A DNA stretch of 36,784 nt from Gammaproteobacteria bacterium (GTDB lineage: Bacteria; Pseudomonadota; Gammaproteobacteria; Pseudomonadales; Pseudohongiellaceae): contig DUBM01000002.1 in NCBI GenBank assembly GCA_012960305.1, positions 1-36,784 of the forward strand, read 5' to 3'. The position numbers and the translations under genes are program-made. The notes beneath the pieces are model-generated. The model did not search any database, was not told the origin of the DNA, and saw only the letters and a program-made list of their open reading frames with translations. This document shows, piece after piece, positions 1 through 9,429 of this stretch (positions are counted from its first letter, which is position 1; every line of letters starts with the position of its first letter).

Positions 1-40
1 TACTTCTAAGTAAAACTTAGCCAGCAGTTTATTATAGTTA

Positions 41-76
41 TTTATTTCCTTTATTTCCTTTATTTCCTTTATTTCC
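41..76. repeat. Tandem repeat, 4 copies of TTTATTTCC
   Basis: Four perfect head-to-tail copies of the 9-base unit TTTATTTCC fill this stretch with no mismatches. One strand is nearly pure pyrimidine. The array lies about 370 bases upstream of the M3 peptidase gene. No gene covers it within the window, though it could lie at the end of a gene beyond the left edge. Arrays of this kind can change copy number by replication slippage. Confidence 0.9.
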
Positions 77-442
77 GTAATGGAAGTCGTAAAAAACTCA
101 CTACCATTGCTCTGTTGCGATTGGAAAGTTATGTCGCAGCCTACTTTTCAATTAGCAGATTATAATTACCAAGTTAGTACAGTTTCTTCCGCTTTTTTTC
201 CAGAAATGCCTCCCTCCTGAGAAAGTCCTTGGAATATTTGTTTTTGGATCCTCTGTTATTCCTTTCCCACGCCGCGAATGACTATGTCAATACCGAGACG
301 CCTGTGAAAATATATAGTCTTCTTTTACGTGAAATGGGGGCAGAGCTAGGCTGGGCAAAAACCAGCTGTTGTTGACTAATCCTCCTATCCATGTGAAGTT
401 TCGAGCACTATTCGACGGCGAAAGGCTTGGAGTATTACCGAA
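77..442. other. Gene-free stretch upstream of the M3 peptidase gene
   Basis: I find no convincing coding sequence here on either strand. The only local structure is a short hairpin, GCTGG (350-354) with CCAGC (362-366). A plausible ribosome binding site for the downstream gene is GGAG near 429-432. No good sigma-70 promoter stands out. Confidence 0.4.
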
Positions 443-2632
443 ATGTCATTTCAATCTCATCTACGAAGAATCTTGCTAATTGCGATTTCTGCGCTTGGAT
501 TTATTACATGTTCTGAAGACCAAACCAGCAACAATATGCCGACTACAGTCAACCAAGGAGCCGACATGCCCGCTACCAGTCAATTGCAGTCTGAAACGAA
601 TCCATTCTTTGCCGAAAGTCCACTTTATTTAAATTATCCACAATTTGATCGCCTTGAGAATTCTCATTATTTGCCGGCATTTGAGAAGGGTATGGCAGAG
701 CAAATGGCAGAAATAGACGCTATTGTCGCGCAAGCAGAGGAGCCGAGCTTCGAAAATACAATTTTGGCTTTGGAAGTTTCAGGTCAATTATTAAACCGAG
801 TTGCTACTGTTTTTTATAATTTGTCTGGCGCGCATACTAATGATGATGTCCGTGCTCTAGAACAACAACTCGCCCCTGCACTAGCTGCTCACGACGATGC
901 TATCGTATTGAATCGAGAAATGTACGCGAAAATTAAAGCCCTTTATGACAATAGGCGAAACCTCCAACTTGATGATGAATCCTTCAGGCTGCTGGAAAAG
1001 TATTCGGTGGACTTTATTCGAGCAGGAGCCGCTCTCACGATCGGGCAACAACAACGGATGAAAAGTATTAACGCGCAAATAGCAGTCCTGGAAACCGAAT
1101 TCAGTCAGAATGTTTTAAGCGAAGTAAACGACCTAGCTATCGTCGTTGATAGTCGTGAAGAGTTAACTGGGCTCAATGAGGCCTTAATTGCCGCATCGGA
1201 GCAAGAGGCAAAATCAAGAGAGATGCCAGGAAAATTTGTGATTCCATTGTTGAATACAAGCAGCCAACCTTCCCTAGCAAATTTGCAAAATAGAGCACTT
1301 AGGGAACGTATTCATACGGCCTCCTTATCTCGAGGTAGTAGAGGTGGTGAGTTTGATAATCGAGAAACGCTAACGAGTGTGTTGCGGTTGAGAGCAGAGC
1401 GAGCCCAACTCTTGGGGTATGAAAATCACTCCGAATACATACTGGAAAATCAAACCGCAGGAACAGTTGCAGCCGTAAATCAACGCCTTGCTGAATTGGC
1501 GCCACCTGCTGTTGTTAATGCTAATCGTGAAGCGGCTGATCTACAACAAATGATAGCGGATGACGAACAGAGTTTTTCTTTGGCGTCCTGGGATTGGGAT
1601 TTCTATACAGAGAAGCTGCGTGCTGCTCGTTTTAACTTTGATGAGAGTCAGCTGCGACCCTATTTTGAGTTAAATAACGTACTGAAGAAAGGGGTTTTCT
1701 TTGCTGCGGAAAAGCTCTATGGAATAACATTCTTGGAACGTACTGATTTACCTGTTTATCAAGAAGACGTGCGTGTATTTGAAGTTTTTGATTCTGTAGG
1801 AACTACTTTAGCTGTTTTTATTGCAGATTTTTACGCTCGTCCGAGCAAGCGTGGTGGAGCTTGGATGAATGCCTATGTTTCGCAAAATAGATTGCTTAAT
1901 ACTCAGCCAGTTATCGCAAACCATCTTAATATCACTGAACCGCCAGTGGGTGAAGCAACGCTTTTAACTTTTGATGAGGTAACTACGATGTTTCACGAGT
2001 TTGGTCACGCGATTCACGGTATGTTCTCTAGTGTTCAGTATCCTTACTTCTCTGGCACTCGGGTTCCAAGAGATTTTGTCGAGTATCCTTCACAGGTTAA
2101 TGAAATGTGGGCCACTTGGCCGGAGGTGCTGGAGCATTACGCTGTGCATTATGAAACCGGCGAGGCCATGCCAAGAGAATTGTTAAATAAAGTGCTCTCG
2201 ACGCAGAAATTTAATCAGGGCTTCTCAACCACGGAATATCTTGCTGCTTCAATAGTCGACCAGGCACTACATCAGCTTGGGCCTGAAGAGGTACCTATGG
2301 CAGATCAAATTTTAGAATTTGAACGAGCAGTGCTAGCGCGAGCGGGAATCAAACTCGACGAAATCCCACCTCGTTATCGCAGTACTTACTTTTCACATAT
2401 AATGGGAGGGTACTCAGCTGGGTACTATTCGTATATATGGAGCGAAGTACTAGATGCTGATACGGTCGAGTGGTTTAAAGAAAATGGTGGGTTACTTCGA
2501 GAAAATGGTGATCATTTTCGGCGAACTCTGTTATCCAGAGGTGGCAGCGTTGATGCTATGGAATTGTTTCGGGATTTCAGAGGAAGAGATGCGGCGATCG
2601 AGCCACTACTGGAGCGCCGAGGCTTAAATTAA
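443..2632 (+). CDS. dcp: M3 family zinc metallopeptidase, lipoprotein (Dcp-like)
   Basis: This 729-residue protein belongs to the M3 (thimet oligopeptidase / peptidyl-dipeptidase Dcp) family, which trims short peptides. The zinc motif HEFGH is at residues 518-522, and Glu547 (in VEYPSQ) sits where the third zinc ligand is expected, 29 residues after the first His. The start gives a lipoprotein signal peptide with a hydrophobic stretch at about 10-20 and a lipobox ending at Cys23 (ITC-S), followed by a polar, low-complexity linker to about residue 50. It is therefore probably anchored in the cell envelope, unlike cytoplasmic E. coli OpdA; the name dcp is by similarity. The gene is monocistronic, and its stop overlaps the end of convergent holA by 9 bases. 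Confidence 0.9.
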   Translation: MSFQSHLRRILLIAISALGFITCSEDQTSNNMPTTVNQGADMPATSQLQSETNPFFAESPLYLNYPQFDRLENSHYLPAFEKGMAEQMAEIDAIVAQAEEPSFENTILALEVSGQLLNRVATVFYNLSGAHTNDDVRALEQQLAPALAAHDDAIVLNREMYAKIKALYDNRRNLQLDDESFRLLEKYSVDFIRAGAALTIGQQQRMKSINAQIAVLETEFSQNVLSEVNDLAIVVDSREELTGLNEALIAASEQEAKSREMPGKFVIPLLNTSSQPSLANLQNRALRERIHTASLSRGSRGGEFDNRETLTSVLRLRAERAQLLGYENHSEYILENQTAGTVAAVNQRLAELAPPAVVNANREAADLQQMIADDEQSFSLASWDWDFYTEKLRAARFNFDESQLRPYFELNNVLKKGVFFAAEKLYGITFLERTDLPVYQEDVRVFEVFDSVGTTLAVFIADFYARPSKRGGAWMNAYVSQNRLLNTQPVIANHLNITEPPVGEATLLTFDEVTTMFHEFGHAIHGMFSSVQYPYFSGTRVPRDFVEYPSQVNEMWATWPEVLEHYAVHYETGEAMPRELLNKVLSTQKFNQGFSTTEYLAASIVDQALHQLGPEEVPMADQILEFERAVLARAGIKLDEIPPRYRSTYFSHIMGGYSAGYYSYIWSEVLDADTVEWFKENGGLLRENGDHFRRTLLSRGGSVDAMELFRDFRGRDAAIEPLLERRGLN

Positions 2633-3670
2633 AGCGGTCATGCTGGCAGTTTTTATTCCTGCTAATTTAAGTAACAGAAGGCTTATCTCATCCCAGGGGT
2701 TAGCCTTAGACATTCCTTTAATTGATTGATCTATTAGGCGGGCATGTTGCAGCAATTGCCAAATATCTTGTTGCGTGGTTTTTTGTAGTGCGCGACCCAC
2801 AGCTTGTTTCCGGTTAAACCAAACATGGGATGATTGCATGATGGCATTGATGTTTTGCCCGTGGGATTTTTTCTCCACCATTGGCAGCAAGCTTCTAAGT
2901 TCTCGAGTTATTGCAGCAAGTATTACTAGGGGAAAGATTCCTTCGCTTTTTAGCCCTGAAAGAATTTTTTGAGCACGAGTTGCATCTCCTAACAATGCAG
3001 AGTCGACAAGATTATACACACTGAATTTTGAACTATCGGCAACTACTTGTAGTACCGTTTTCGAGTCGAGCTTCACTACTTGCCCTGGCTCAGAATTGGA
3101 GAGTAATTTGAGCTTTTCTATCTCTTGCACTGCGGCGAGTAGATTGCCCTCTATTTTCTCGCTCAACAAGCGGATTGCATCTCTTTCCGCTTCGATCCCT
3201 TCGCTAATAAGTCTCCGGGACAGCCAGTCATGGAGATTGTCTCGGTTAATTGGCCAGATTTGCACTAATACTGCATCGGCTTCTATTTGTTTAAACCATT
3301 TCGTGTTTAAAGTAGATGCATCTAGTTTTGGACTGGTAATTAGAATCACAAAATCTGGTGCTGCTTCGTCCAGATAGGACTGAAGTGCTTTCTTACCGGC
3401 ATCTTCGATTTTTGCACTGCTAAATCTGAGCTCAATAATTTTGTGGTCAGAAAACAATGAGAGGTTACCAACCGCATGAGAAAAATTGCCCCAATTGAAG
3501 CTTCGGTCAATGTCGAATATTTCGCGTTCTTGAAACCCATCAGCTCTAAGTTTGGTTCTAATTAAATCTGTGGATTCTTGCATTACCAAAGGTTCGTCAC
3601 CTGCTAACCAATATAGAAGGGAGTTACTATTGTTCAGCGTCTGCTTTAATTGTTCTGCTTTAATTTTCAG
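2624..3670 (-). CDS. holA: DNA polymerase III subunit delta (HolA), CTG start
   Basis: HolA is the clamp-loader delta subunit that opens the beta sliding clamp during chromosome replication. The product resembles HolA over its full length, and its place after lptE is the usual gammaproteobacterial order. The first conventional start in frame is a TTG at 3589, but that would drop about 27 residues at the front of the conserved N-terminal ATPase-like domain. In the same frame, codons from CTG at 3670 encode LKIKAEQLKQ... and then LAGDEPL, matching the family N-terminus. A GGGAGAGAAG ribosome binding site lies just upstream, and an in-frame TGA sits eight codons before. I therefore read it as 348 residues starting at CTG, close to the roughly 343 of E. 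coli HolA. It lies 13 bases after the lptE stop. Confidence 0.88.
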   Translation of the reverse strand: MKIKAEQLKQTLNNSNSLLYWLAGDEPLVMQESTDLIRTKLRADGFQEREIFDIDRSFNWGNFSHAVGNLSLFSDHKIIELRFSSAKIEDAGKKALQSYLDEAAPDFVILITSPKLDASTLNTKWFKQIEADAVLVQIWPINRDNLHDWLSRRLISEGIEAERDAIRLLSEKIEGNLLAAVQEIEKLKLLSNSEPGQVVKLDSKTVLQVVADSSKFSVYNLVDSALLGDATRAQKILSGLKSEGIFPLVILAAITRELRSLLPMVEKKSHGQNINAIMQSSHVWFNRKQAVGRALQKTTQQDIWQLLQHARLIDQSIKGMSKANPWDEISLLLLKLAGIKTASMTALI

Positions 3671-3683
3671 AAAACTTCTCTCC

Positions 3684-4229
3684 CTAAAGATTCACTGATT
3701 CTAATCTTCGCATTAGTTGATTCACTAATTCTCGCCGCATCTCTGTGGTTATAATTTCAATTTCTTCCTGGTTGCCGTTAATATTCTCTATATCTTCAAA
3801 ATATATTCTCTCAACGAAGAGAGTTTCCGCGTCAATTAACATTTCATCACCAAGCCCAAAAGCCATAGTTATTGATAAGCGTAATTCGTATTGCGCAGCA
3901 CGGGCGCGGGGATTAACCGTTATTGGTCGACTTTCTGAAGCTTCATTGCTAATAGCGAGAATAGGTGTGTCTGTTGATGTGTCTAATGCGCCGGCTGTAG
4001 TAGTGACGCTTGCAACCTGAAGGCTACGATTCAATAGTCGGGCAAATTCACTATTCGGTTGTTGAATACTAAGTTGGACTGAAGTGAATTTTGACGAAAG
4101 CACATCGCTGCTACGTAAACTATAACCGCAGGACGAGCTTATTAGGCAGATAACTAAGGCGAGAATGATGTTGCGCGAAGAAATCAATAGATTGATCAAT
4201 AGGTTATTGTTAATAAGAGGCTGAATCAT
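3684..4229 (-). CDS. lptE: LPS-assembly lipoprotein LptE
   Basis: LptE is the outer-membrane lipoprotein that plugs the LptD barrel and helps insert lipopolysaccharide at the cell surface. The 181-residue product has a long hydrophobic N-terminus and a lipobox (SSSC-GYSL) with Cys at about residue 34, followed by the GYxLR start typical of mature LptE. The rest is a small beta-rich domain ending in a helix with RRELVNQLMRRL, also typical. Primary sequence is weakly conserved in this family, so the assignment leans on the lipobox, the size and the position between leuS and holA. It begins 15 bases after the leuS stop and is probably co-transcribed with both neighbours. Confidence 0.9.
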   Translation of the reverse strand: MIQPLINNNLLINLLISSRNIILALVICLISSSCGYSLRSSDVLSSKFTSVQLSIQQPNSEFARLLNRSLQVASVTTTAGALDTSTDTPILAISNEASESRPITVNPRARAAQYELRLSITMAFGLGDEMLIDAETLFVERIYFEDIENINGNQEEIEIITTEMRRELVNQLMRRLESVNL

Positions 4230-4244
4230 GATTTCACTGGCAGT

Positions 4245-6725
4245 TTAGGCTACAACTATATTAACTAATCGACCCGGAACTACAATGATTTTACGAACAG
4301 TTTTGCCATTCGTGTATTTTTTGATGGACTCATGATTACTGGCAATGCCTTCTAGAGCCTGCTGACCCAAATCCTTCGAGACTTCAATTTTTGCTCTCAC
4401 TTTGCCGTTTACCTGCAAGACTATCAATATTTGCTCTTGTGTAAGAGCTGATTTGTCCAAAAGAGGCCAATTGGCATCTATAACAGCGCCGGTATGTCCG
4501 AGATGATTCCAAAGAGCATGTGAAAAATGCGGGACCACGGGTGACAACATTAAAATAATCGTATCCAAAGCTTCTTGGATAATAGCTTTGTCCTGATCTG
4601 AATTATTGTCACGAACAAATTTTGTTACGGTGTTGAGTAATTCCATTGTTGCCGCAATTGCAGTATTGAAAGTGTGACGCCTGCCATAATCATCGGTTAC
4701 TTTTTCCAAGCTTTGGTGAGTTTTTCGACGCATGTTAATTTGATCGGTGCTCAATTCCGTTTTGGAAAAATCTGCTACCGTACAAGCAGTATGGGAGGAT
4801 ACGATCTTCCAAAGCCGCTTAAGAAATCTATTGCTGCCTTCAACGCCGCTATCAGACCAATCCATGGATTGGTCTGGAGGCGACGCAAACATAGTAAACA
4901 TACGCACGGTGTCGGCGCCATATTTTTCAATCAAGGGTAAGGGGTCTACGGTATTGCCTTTAGACTTAGACATCTTAGTGCCGTTGTTTAATACCATTCC
5001 TTGGGTTAATAAATGATCGAAAGGTTCGTCTGAATTTATCAGACCTTCATTACGCATTAATTTATGAAAAAACCTGGCATACAGCAAATGCAGAATGGCG
5101 TGTTCTATACCGCCAATATATTGATCGACGGGTAACCAATAATCGGCCCGCTCATCTAACATTGCCTCATCTTGATCGCGGCTAGCATATCTCGCGTAGT
5201 ACCAAGAAGACTCCATGAAGGTATCGAAGGTGTCAGTTTCTCGCGTGGCAGGGCCACCACATTCGGGACAGTTGGTTTCAAAAAATTCAGCAAGCTTAGG
5301 TAAGGGGGATCCACTATCGTCAAAATCGATGTTTTCAGGTAATCGAACTGGCAAGTCTTTGTCTGGCACAGCCACAGCACCGCACTTTGTGCAATTGATT
5401 ATGGGTATTGGTGCGCCCCAGTATCGTTGTCTGGATACGCCCCAGTCGCGCAAGCGAAAATTTACTTTCTTTGTACCTTTGGATTTCGCTTTGAGGTGCT
5501 GTTCGATAGCTGAGAAAGCTTGGTTAAAATTCATGCCATCGAATTCACCAGAATTAATCAACAGGCCTTTCTCAATAAAGGCCTGCTGTTTCAAATCACA
5601 GTGGCTGTCATCTGAAGCGGGTTTAACAACTTGCTTAATGTTCAGTTCATACTTCTTGGCGAACTCCCAATCCCTTTGATCGTGGGCGGGTACTGCCATG
5701 ACGGCACCAGAACCATATGTCATTAGCACAAAGTTAGCGACAAAAATGGGGACTTGCTCTTGGCTGATCGGATGTATGGCTGTTAAGCCAGTATCCATAC
5801 CTAGTTTTTCCATCTTCGCCATTTCGGCTTCAGCTAACTTAACGTTTTTCTGGGTTTCAATGAATTTCGCCAGTTCTGGATTAGTAACAGCAGCCAGGGT
5901 TGCCAGCGGGTGTTGCGGCGCCACCGCCACATAGGTGACACCTAAAAGTGTATCTGGCCGGGTTGTGTAGACAGATAAAATCTTAAGCTTGTCGTGAACT
6001 GGAGTGGCGACCTCGAAATCTAATTCCACACCTTCGGAGCGTCCAATCCAATTACTTTGCATGGTTTTAACTTTTTCCGGCCAACCATCAAGCTTCTCTA
6101 GATCGTCTAGTAATTCCTGAGCGAAGTCTGTAATTTTAATAAACCACTGAGGGATGTTTCTGCGCTCAACGACTGCGCCGGATCTCCATCCTTTGCCATC
6201 TACAACTTGTTCGTTTGCTAGAACCGTTTTGTCTACGGGATCCCAGTTGACTTCAGCTTCTTTTTTGTAGACCAAGCCTTTTGCGAATAAGCGAGTAAAA
6301 AACCATTGCTCCCACTTGTAGTAGTCTGGGTGGCAGGTGGCAAGTTCTCGCGACCAATCATAGGCGAAACCCAGTTGCTGCAACTGATCGCGCATGTACC
6401 CAATATTTCTATAAGTCCACTTGGCGGGTGCGACTTTATTTTGCATGGCTGCGTTTTCAGCGGGTAGGCCGAAGGCATCCCAGCCCATTGGCTGAAGTAC
6501 ATTTTTACCTTGCATGCGCTGGTAGCGAGAAATTACATCGCCAATCATGTAGTTGCGCACATGGCCCATGTGCAAATGGCCACTGGGGTAGGGAAACATA
6601 GAGAGACAATAGAATTTCTCCTTATTCGGATCTTCCGTAACCGCGAAGCTATTATTGTCTCGCCAATACGCTTGGGCAGCCATTTCGACTTGTTGAGGTA
6701 AATACTGAATATCTGACTCACTCAT
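4245..6725 (-). CDS. leuS: Leucine--tRNA ligase
   Basis: This cytoplasmic class I aminoacyl-tRNA synthetase charges tRNA-Leu with leucine. The 826-residue product has the HIGH-type motif HMGH at 52-55, preceded by FPYPSG, and the KMSKS loop at 584-588, the two ATP-binding signatures of class I enzymes. The region between them holds the CP1 editing domain, with [12 protein letters not shown] near residue 265, and zinc-type Cys pairs (CTKC, CPEC) near 450-490. The C-terminus is the short domain ending in [12 protein letters not shown] typical of LeuS. Length is normal for the bacterial enzyme. It starts the leuS-lptE-holA group; the 244 bases upstream contain no gene. Confidence 0.98.
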   Translation of the reverse strand: MSESDIQYLPQQVEMAAQAYWRDNNSFAVTEDPNKEKFYCLSMFPYPSGHLHMGHVRNYMIGDVISRYQRMQGKNVLQPMGWDAFGLPAENAAMQNKVAPAKWTYRNIGYMRDQLQQLGFAYDWSRELATCHPDYYKWEQWFFTRLFAKGLVYKKEAEVNWDPVDKTVLANEQVVDGKGWRSGAVVERRNIPQWFIKITDFAQELLDDLEKLDGWPEKVKTMQSNWIGRSEGVELDFEVATPVHDKLKILSVYTTRPDTLLGVTYVAVAPQHPLATLAAVTNPELAKFIETQKNVKLAEAEMAKMEKLGMDTGLTAIHPISQEQVPIFVANFVLMTYGSGAVMAVPAHDQRDWEFAKKYELNIKQVVKPASDDSHCDLKQQAFIEKGLLINSGEFDGMNFNQAFSAIEQHLKAKSKGTKKVNFRLRDWGVSRQRYWGAPIPIINCTKCGAVAVPDKDLPVRLPENIDFDDSGSPLPKLAEFFETNCPECGGPATRETDTFDTFMESSWYYARYASRDQDEAMLDERADYWLPVDQYIGGIEHAILHLLYARFFHKLMRNEGLINSDEPFDHLLTQGMVLNNGTKMSKSKGNTVDPLPLIEKYGADTVRMFTMFASPPDQSMDWSDSGVEGSNRFLKRLWKIVSSHTACTVADFSKTELSTDQINMRRKTHQSLEKVTDDYGRRHTFNTAIAATMELLNTVTKFVRDNNSDQDKAIIQEALDTIILMLSPVVPHFSHALWNHLGHTGAVIDANWPLLDKSALTQEQILIVLQVNGKVRAKIEVSKDLGQQALEGIASNHESIKKYTNGKTVRKIIVVPGRLVNIVVA

Positions 6726-6969
6726 TCGCGTTTCATCACTCTTGCTGCGTTACACTCTATTGTAATCTTGCTAGAGCCCCGGAGCTATCGGCCCGCAAAA
6801 CCCGCAAGCATAACCCAGAGAAGGGTTTACAGGTAGTGGCTCTGCAAAAAAAGATACTGAAAGCTTTCAGATTGGCTCTAGAATTGGACCTAATGACACT
6901 AGGTCAGAAGTAAGCATGTCTAAAATTACCGAATCAAAACCGCAACTGACGAAAATGTAGGGTGGAGGT
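6726..6969. other. Gap between corC and leuS, with a perfect palindrome
   Basis: This 244-base stretch lies where lnt is normally found and shows no coding remnant that I can recognise. It holds a perfect 14-base palindrome, CTGAAAGCTTTCAG (6857-6870). It also holds the inverted repeat GACCTA (6887-6892) with TAGGTC (6900-6905), and a weaker pair AACCC (6812-6816) with GGGTT (6823-6827). None has the T-run of an intrinsic terminator. It probably contains a leuS promoter, but I could not place one. Confidence 0.5.
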
Positions 6970-7836
6970 TCATCCTAATTTTTTACGGGTGTCTACTAGG
7001 GCTGAAGTAACCTTGATGAGTTTAATTTGGCGACTATCAGCATTTAGTACGGTAACGAGAAATGGGCCTATATGAATTGTCTCTCCCCGCTCAGGAATAT
7101 GTCCAAATTGCTGCAGCGCCATACCACCAACGGTAGTAAATTCCTGATCGTTGAATTCAGTATTGAAATATTCGTTGAATTCATTCACCGGCGTTAATGC
7201 TTTAACGATGTGATTTTCATCATCAAACTTTTTGATGTAACTATCATCGTCGACATCGTATTCATCTTCGATTTCACCAACAATTTGCTCTAAAACATCT
7301 TCGATAGTTACTGCTCCACAAACACTGCCATATTCGTCGATTACAATTGCCATGTGATGGCGTGTTTCTCGGAATTCTTTCAAAAGGACATTGAGTCTTT
7401 TGCTTTCAGGTACAAAAGTTGCGGGTCTCACTATATCTTTTATACTGAATTTTTCGTGACTAGTGTTCAGAATTAACGGAAGAAGGTCTTTGGCTAAAAG
7501 TATTCCCATGACATTGTCTAAATTGTGACCCACTACAGGAAATCTGGAATGTGATGCTTTAGTGACAAGTTGAATAATTTTTTTGGCAGGTAATTTGGCT
7601 GATACCGTCACCAATTGCGAGCGAGGAATCATTATGTCTCTAACTTGCATATTTGATACTTGGAGAGCACCTTCGATAATACTTAGAGCATCAGCGTCGA
7701 GTACTTGGTCTTGCTCAGCATTACGCAACAACTCGAGCAGACTTTTTGTGTCGGTGGGTTCGTCAGAGAAAAATTGTGCAATTTTATCGATCCAAGAGGA
7801 TGGTCTTGGATCGATGCTAGATGGTTCGTCTGTCAT
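6970..7836 (-). CDS. corC: CorC/YbeX family CBS-domain protein
   Basis: The 288-residue product matches the CorC (YbeX) family, linked to magnesium/cobalt efflux and, through its gene cluster, to ribosome or envelope stress. Two CBS domains cover roughly residues 65-190, containing the pair VRDIMIPRSQ near 66-75 and VIDEYGSVCGAVTIEDVLEQIVGEIEDE near 165-192. A CorC_HlyC transporter-associated domain fills the last 80 residues. There is no membrane segment, so it is a cytoplasmic accessory rather than a channel. It follows ybeY with a 63-base gap. Its usual downstream partner lnt is absent here. Confidence 0.95.
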   Translation of the reverse strand: MTDEPSSIDPRPSSWIDKIAQFFSDEPTDTKSLLELLRNAEQDQVLDADALSIIEGALQVSNMQVRDIMIPRSQLVTVSAKLPAKKIIQLVTKASHSRFPVVGHNLDNVMGILLAKDLLPLILNTSHEKFSIKDIVRPATFVPESKRLNVLLKEFRETRHHMAIVIDEYGSVCGAVTIEDVLEQIVGEIEDEYDVDDDSYIKKFDDENHIVKALTPVNEFNEYFNTEFNDQEFTTVGGMALQQFGHIPERGETIHIGPFLVTVLNADSRQIKLIKVTSALVDTRKKLG

Positions 7837-7899
7837 TAGGGTGACTTTTTAGTCTCTCCGATAATTACTAAGATCGAGATTTTCTTGCAGTAATAGGAA

Positions 7900-8382
7900 T
7901 TACCCTACCAAATAAGGGTTTGGTAATCCAAGTTTTTCAAGTGCTTTTATTTCTAATTCTTCCATCAATTGTGCTTCCTCTTTCGTTCTGTGGTCATACC
8001 CAAGTAGATGGAAAAGTCCGTGAATAATAAGATGAGCCCAATGTGCCTCAAGTTTCTTACCCTGATCTGTCGCTTCTTGTTCGATAACAGCAGGGCACAG
8101 TGCGAGATCACCCAAGGGCCTAAATTCGAGTAATGTTTCTAGTTCATCGGGAAATTCCGCAGGAAACGATAATACATTCGTTGCAGAATTTTTTTGGCGA
8201 TATTGGGAATTTAGAGCTTGAGAGTCTGCCGATGTAACAAACCGAATACTTACATTTACAGTAGTGTTTGTGTCCTCAGATCCGATGTGAGGCATTGAAT
8301 TGGTGATCCAGTTTTCACATTGTGTAGCGTTAGGAACTTCGTGCTCCTCGCAATCATTTGTGATCTCAACTGTCACGTTCAT
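7900..8382 (-). CDS. ybeY: Endoribonuclease YbeY (rRNA maturation factor)
   Basis: YbeY is a zinc-dependent single-strand endoribonuclease involved in 16S rRNA 3' end processing and 70S ribosome quality control. The 160-residue product carries the diagnostic zinc motif HGLFHLLGYDH, with ligands H121, H125 and H131, and the conserved NVLSFP segment at 69-74. The first 17 bases overlap the end of ybeZ, indicating translational coupling, and the two proteins are often linked functionally. The N-terminus is slightly longer and more acidic than average. Confidence 0.97.
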   Translation of the reverse strand: MNVTVEITNDCEEHEVPNATQCENWITNSMPHIGSEDTNTTVNVSIRFVTSADSQALNSQYRQKNSATNVLSFPAEFPDELETLLEFRPLGDLALCPAVIEQEATDQGKKLEAHWAHLIIHGLFHLLGYDHRTKEEAQLMEELEIKALEKLGLPNPYLVG

Positions 8383-9373
8383 TGGCCTGAGGTGAATCTT
8401 GTCCGCTTAGAGTTGATACAGAATTTAGATCGAAGTCGTCATAAGCTTCGACGATCTTTTGTACTAGCCGATGCCGAACTACGTCTTTGGCATTAAAGTA
8501 AGTGAAACCAATCTCATCAATTTCGTCTAATACCTTGCTTACATGTACTAAGCCAGAACGAGTTCCTTTCGGTAAGTCGATTTGAGTGATATCGCCGGTG
8601 ATAACTGCTGTGGAGCCAAAACCAATTCTGGTGAGGAACATTTTCATTTGAGCGCAAGTAGTGTTTTGGCTTTCATCTAAAATAATAAAGGCATTGTTCA
8701 AAGTTCGGCCGCGCATATAAGCTAACGGAGCAACTTCAATTACATTTTTTTCAATTAATCGGCTAACTTTTTCAAATCCTAGCATTTCATAAAGAGCGTC
8801 GTACAAAGGGCGTAAATAGGGGTCTATTTTCTGGGCCAGATCACCAGGAAGAAATCCGAGTTTTTCCCCAGCTTCAACAGCAGGCCGTACTAGTAATATG
8901 CGATTTATTTTTTCTTTTGTTAGTGCTTCGACTGCGCAGGCAACTGCTAAGTAGGTTTTTCCTGTTCCAGCAGGCCCGATACCAAAATTTATGTCGTGCT
9001 TGAGAATGCTGCTCACATATTGTCGTTGATGTGTGCTGCGGGGTTTAACTGAGAATTTCGGTGTTTTAATTAAGGTAAAATCGTCAGCTTCTTCAGGTGA
9101 CCCGTTCCGAATTTCCTGCAAAACCAAGTGCACCTGGTTCGGGCTCAAGAGCTTTTCATTCGCAGTTGAAGCATAAAGAGATTCAAGAATTAAACAGCCA
9201 TCGGATATAGCAGACTCAGAACCAGAGATTTGAAAGACATTTCCGCGCTGCTGAATTTTCAAAGCAAGAATAGATTCTACCTGTTGAATGTGTTCGTTTA
9301 AGCGCCCGCAGAGGTTGGCGAGTCTCTGGACGTTGTCTGGATTGAGGGTCAGACTATGTGTGTGGGTTGTCAT
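8366..9373 (-). CDS. ybeZ: PhoH-like ATPase YbeZ
   Basis: The 335-residue protein is a PhoH-family P-loop ATPase thought to work with YbeY in RNA metabolism. The Walker A motif GPAGTGKT is at 133-140, and a Walker B-like IILDESQNT lies near residue 227. An N-terminal region resembling a small nucleic-acid-binding fold precedes the ATPase. The C-terminal tail is short and polar. It sits 56 bases after miaB and overlaps ybeY, the standard order miaB-ybeZ-ybeY-corC. Confidence 0.95.
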   Translation of the reverse strand: MTTHTHSLTLNPDNVQRLANLCGRLNEHIQQVESILALKIQQRGNVFQISGSESAISDGCLILESLYASTANEKLLSPNQVHLVLQEIRNGSPEEADDFTLIKTPKFSVKPRSTHQRQYVSSILKHDINFGIGPAGTGKTYLAVACAVEALTKEKINRILLVRPAVEAGEKLGFLPGDLAQKIDPYLRPLYDALYEMLGFEKVSRLIEKNVIEVAPLAYMRGRTLNNAFIILDESQNTTCAQMKMFLTRIGFGSTAVITGDITQIDLPKGTRSGLVHVSKVLDEIDEIGFTYFNAKDVVRHRLVQKIVEAYDDFDLNSVSTLSGQDSPQANERDS

Positions 9374-9429
9374 GCAGCTTATTAATAAACCTCAGTTTTT
9401 CCTATGTAAGCCAGTATATCAGGCTAACT

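Noticed and set aside
2624..3589. holA starting at the TTG at 3589
   Set aside because: It would omit about 27 conserved N-terminal residues that are encoded in frame from a CTG at 3670 with a good ribosome binding site.
5215..5679. 154-codon frame opposite leuS
   Set aside because: It is a shadow of the highly conserved leuS frame on the other strand, with no family resemblance.
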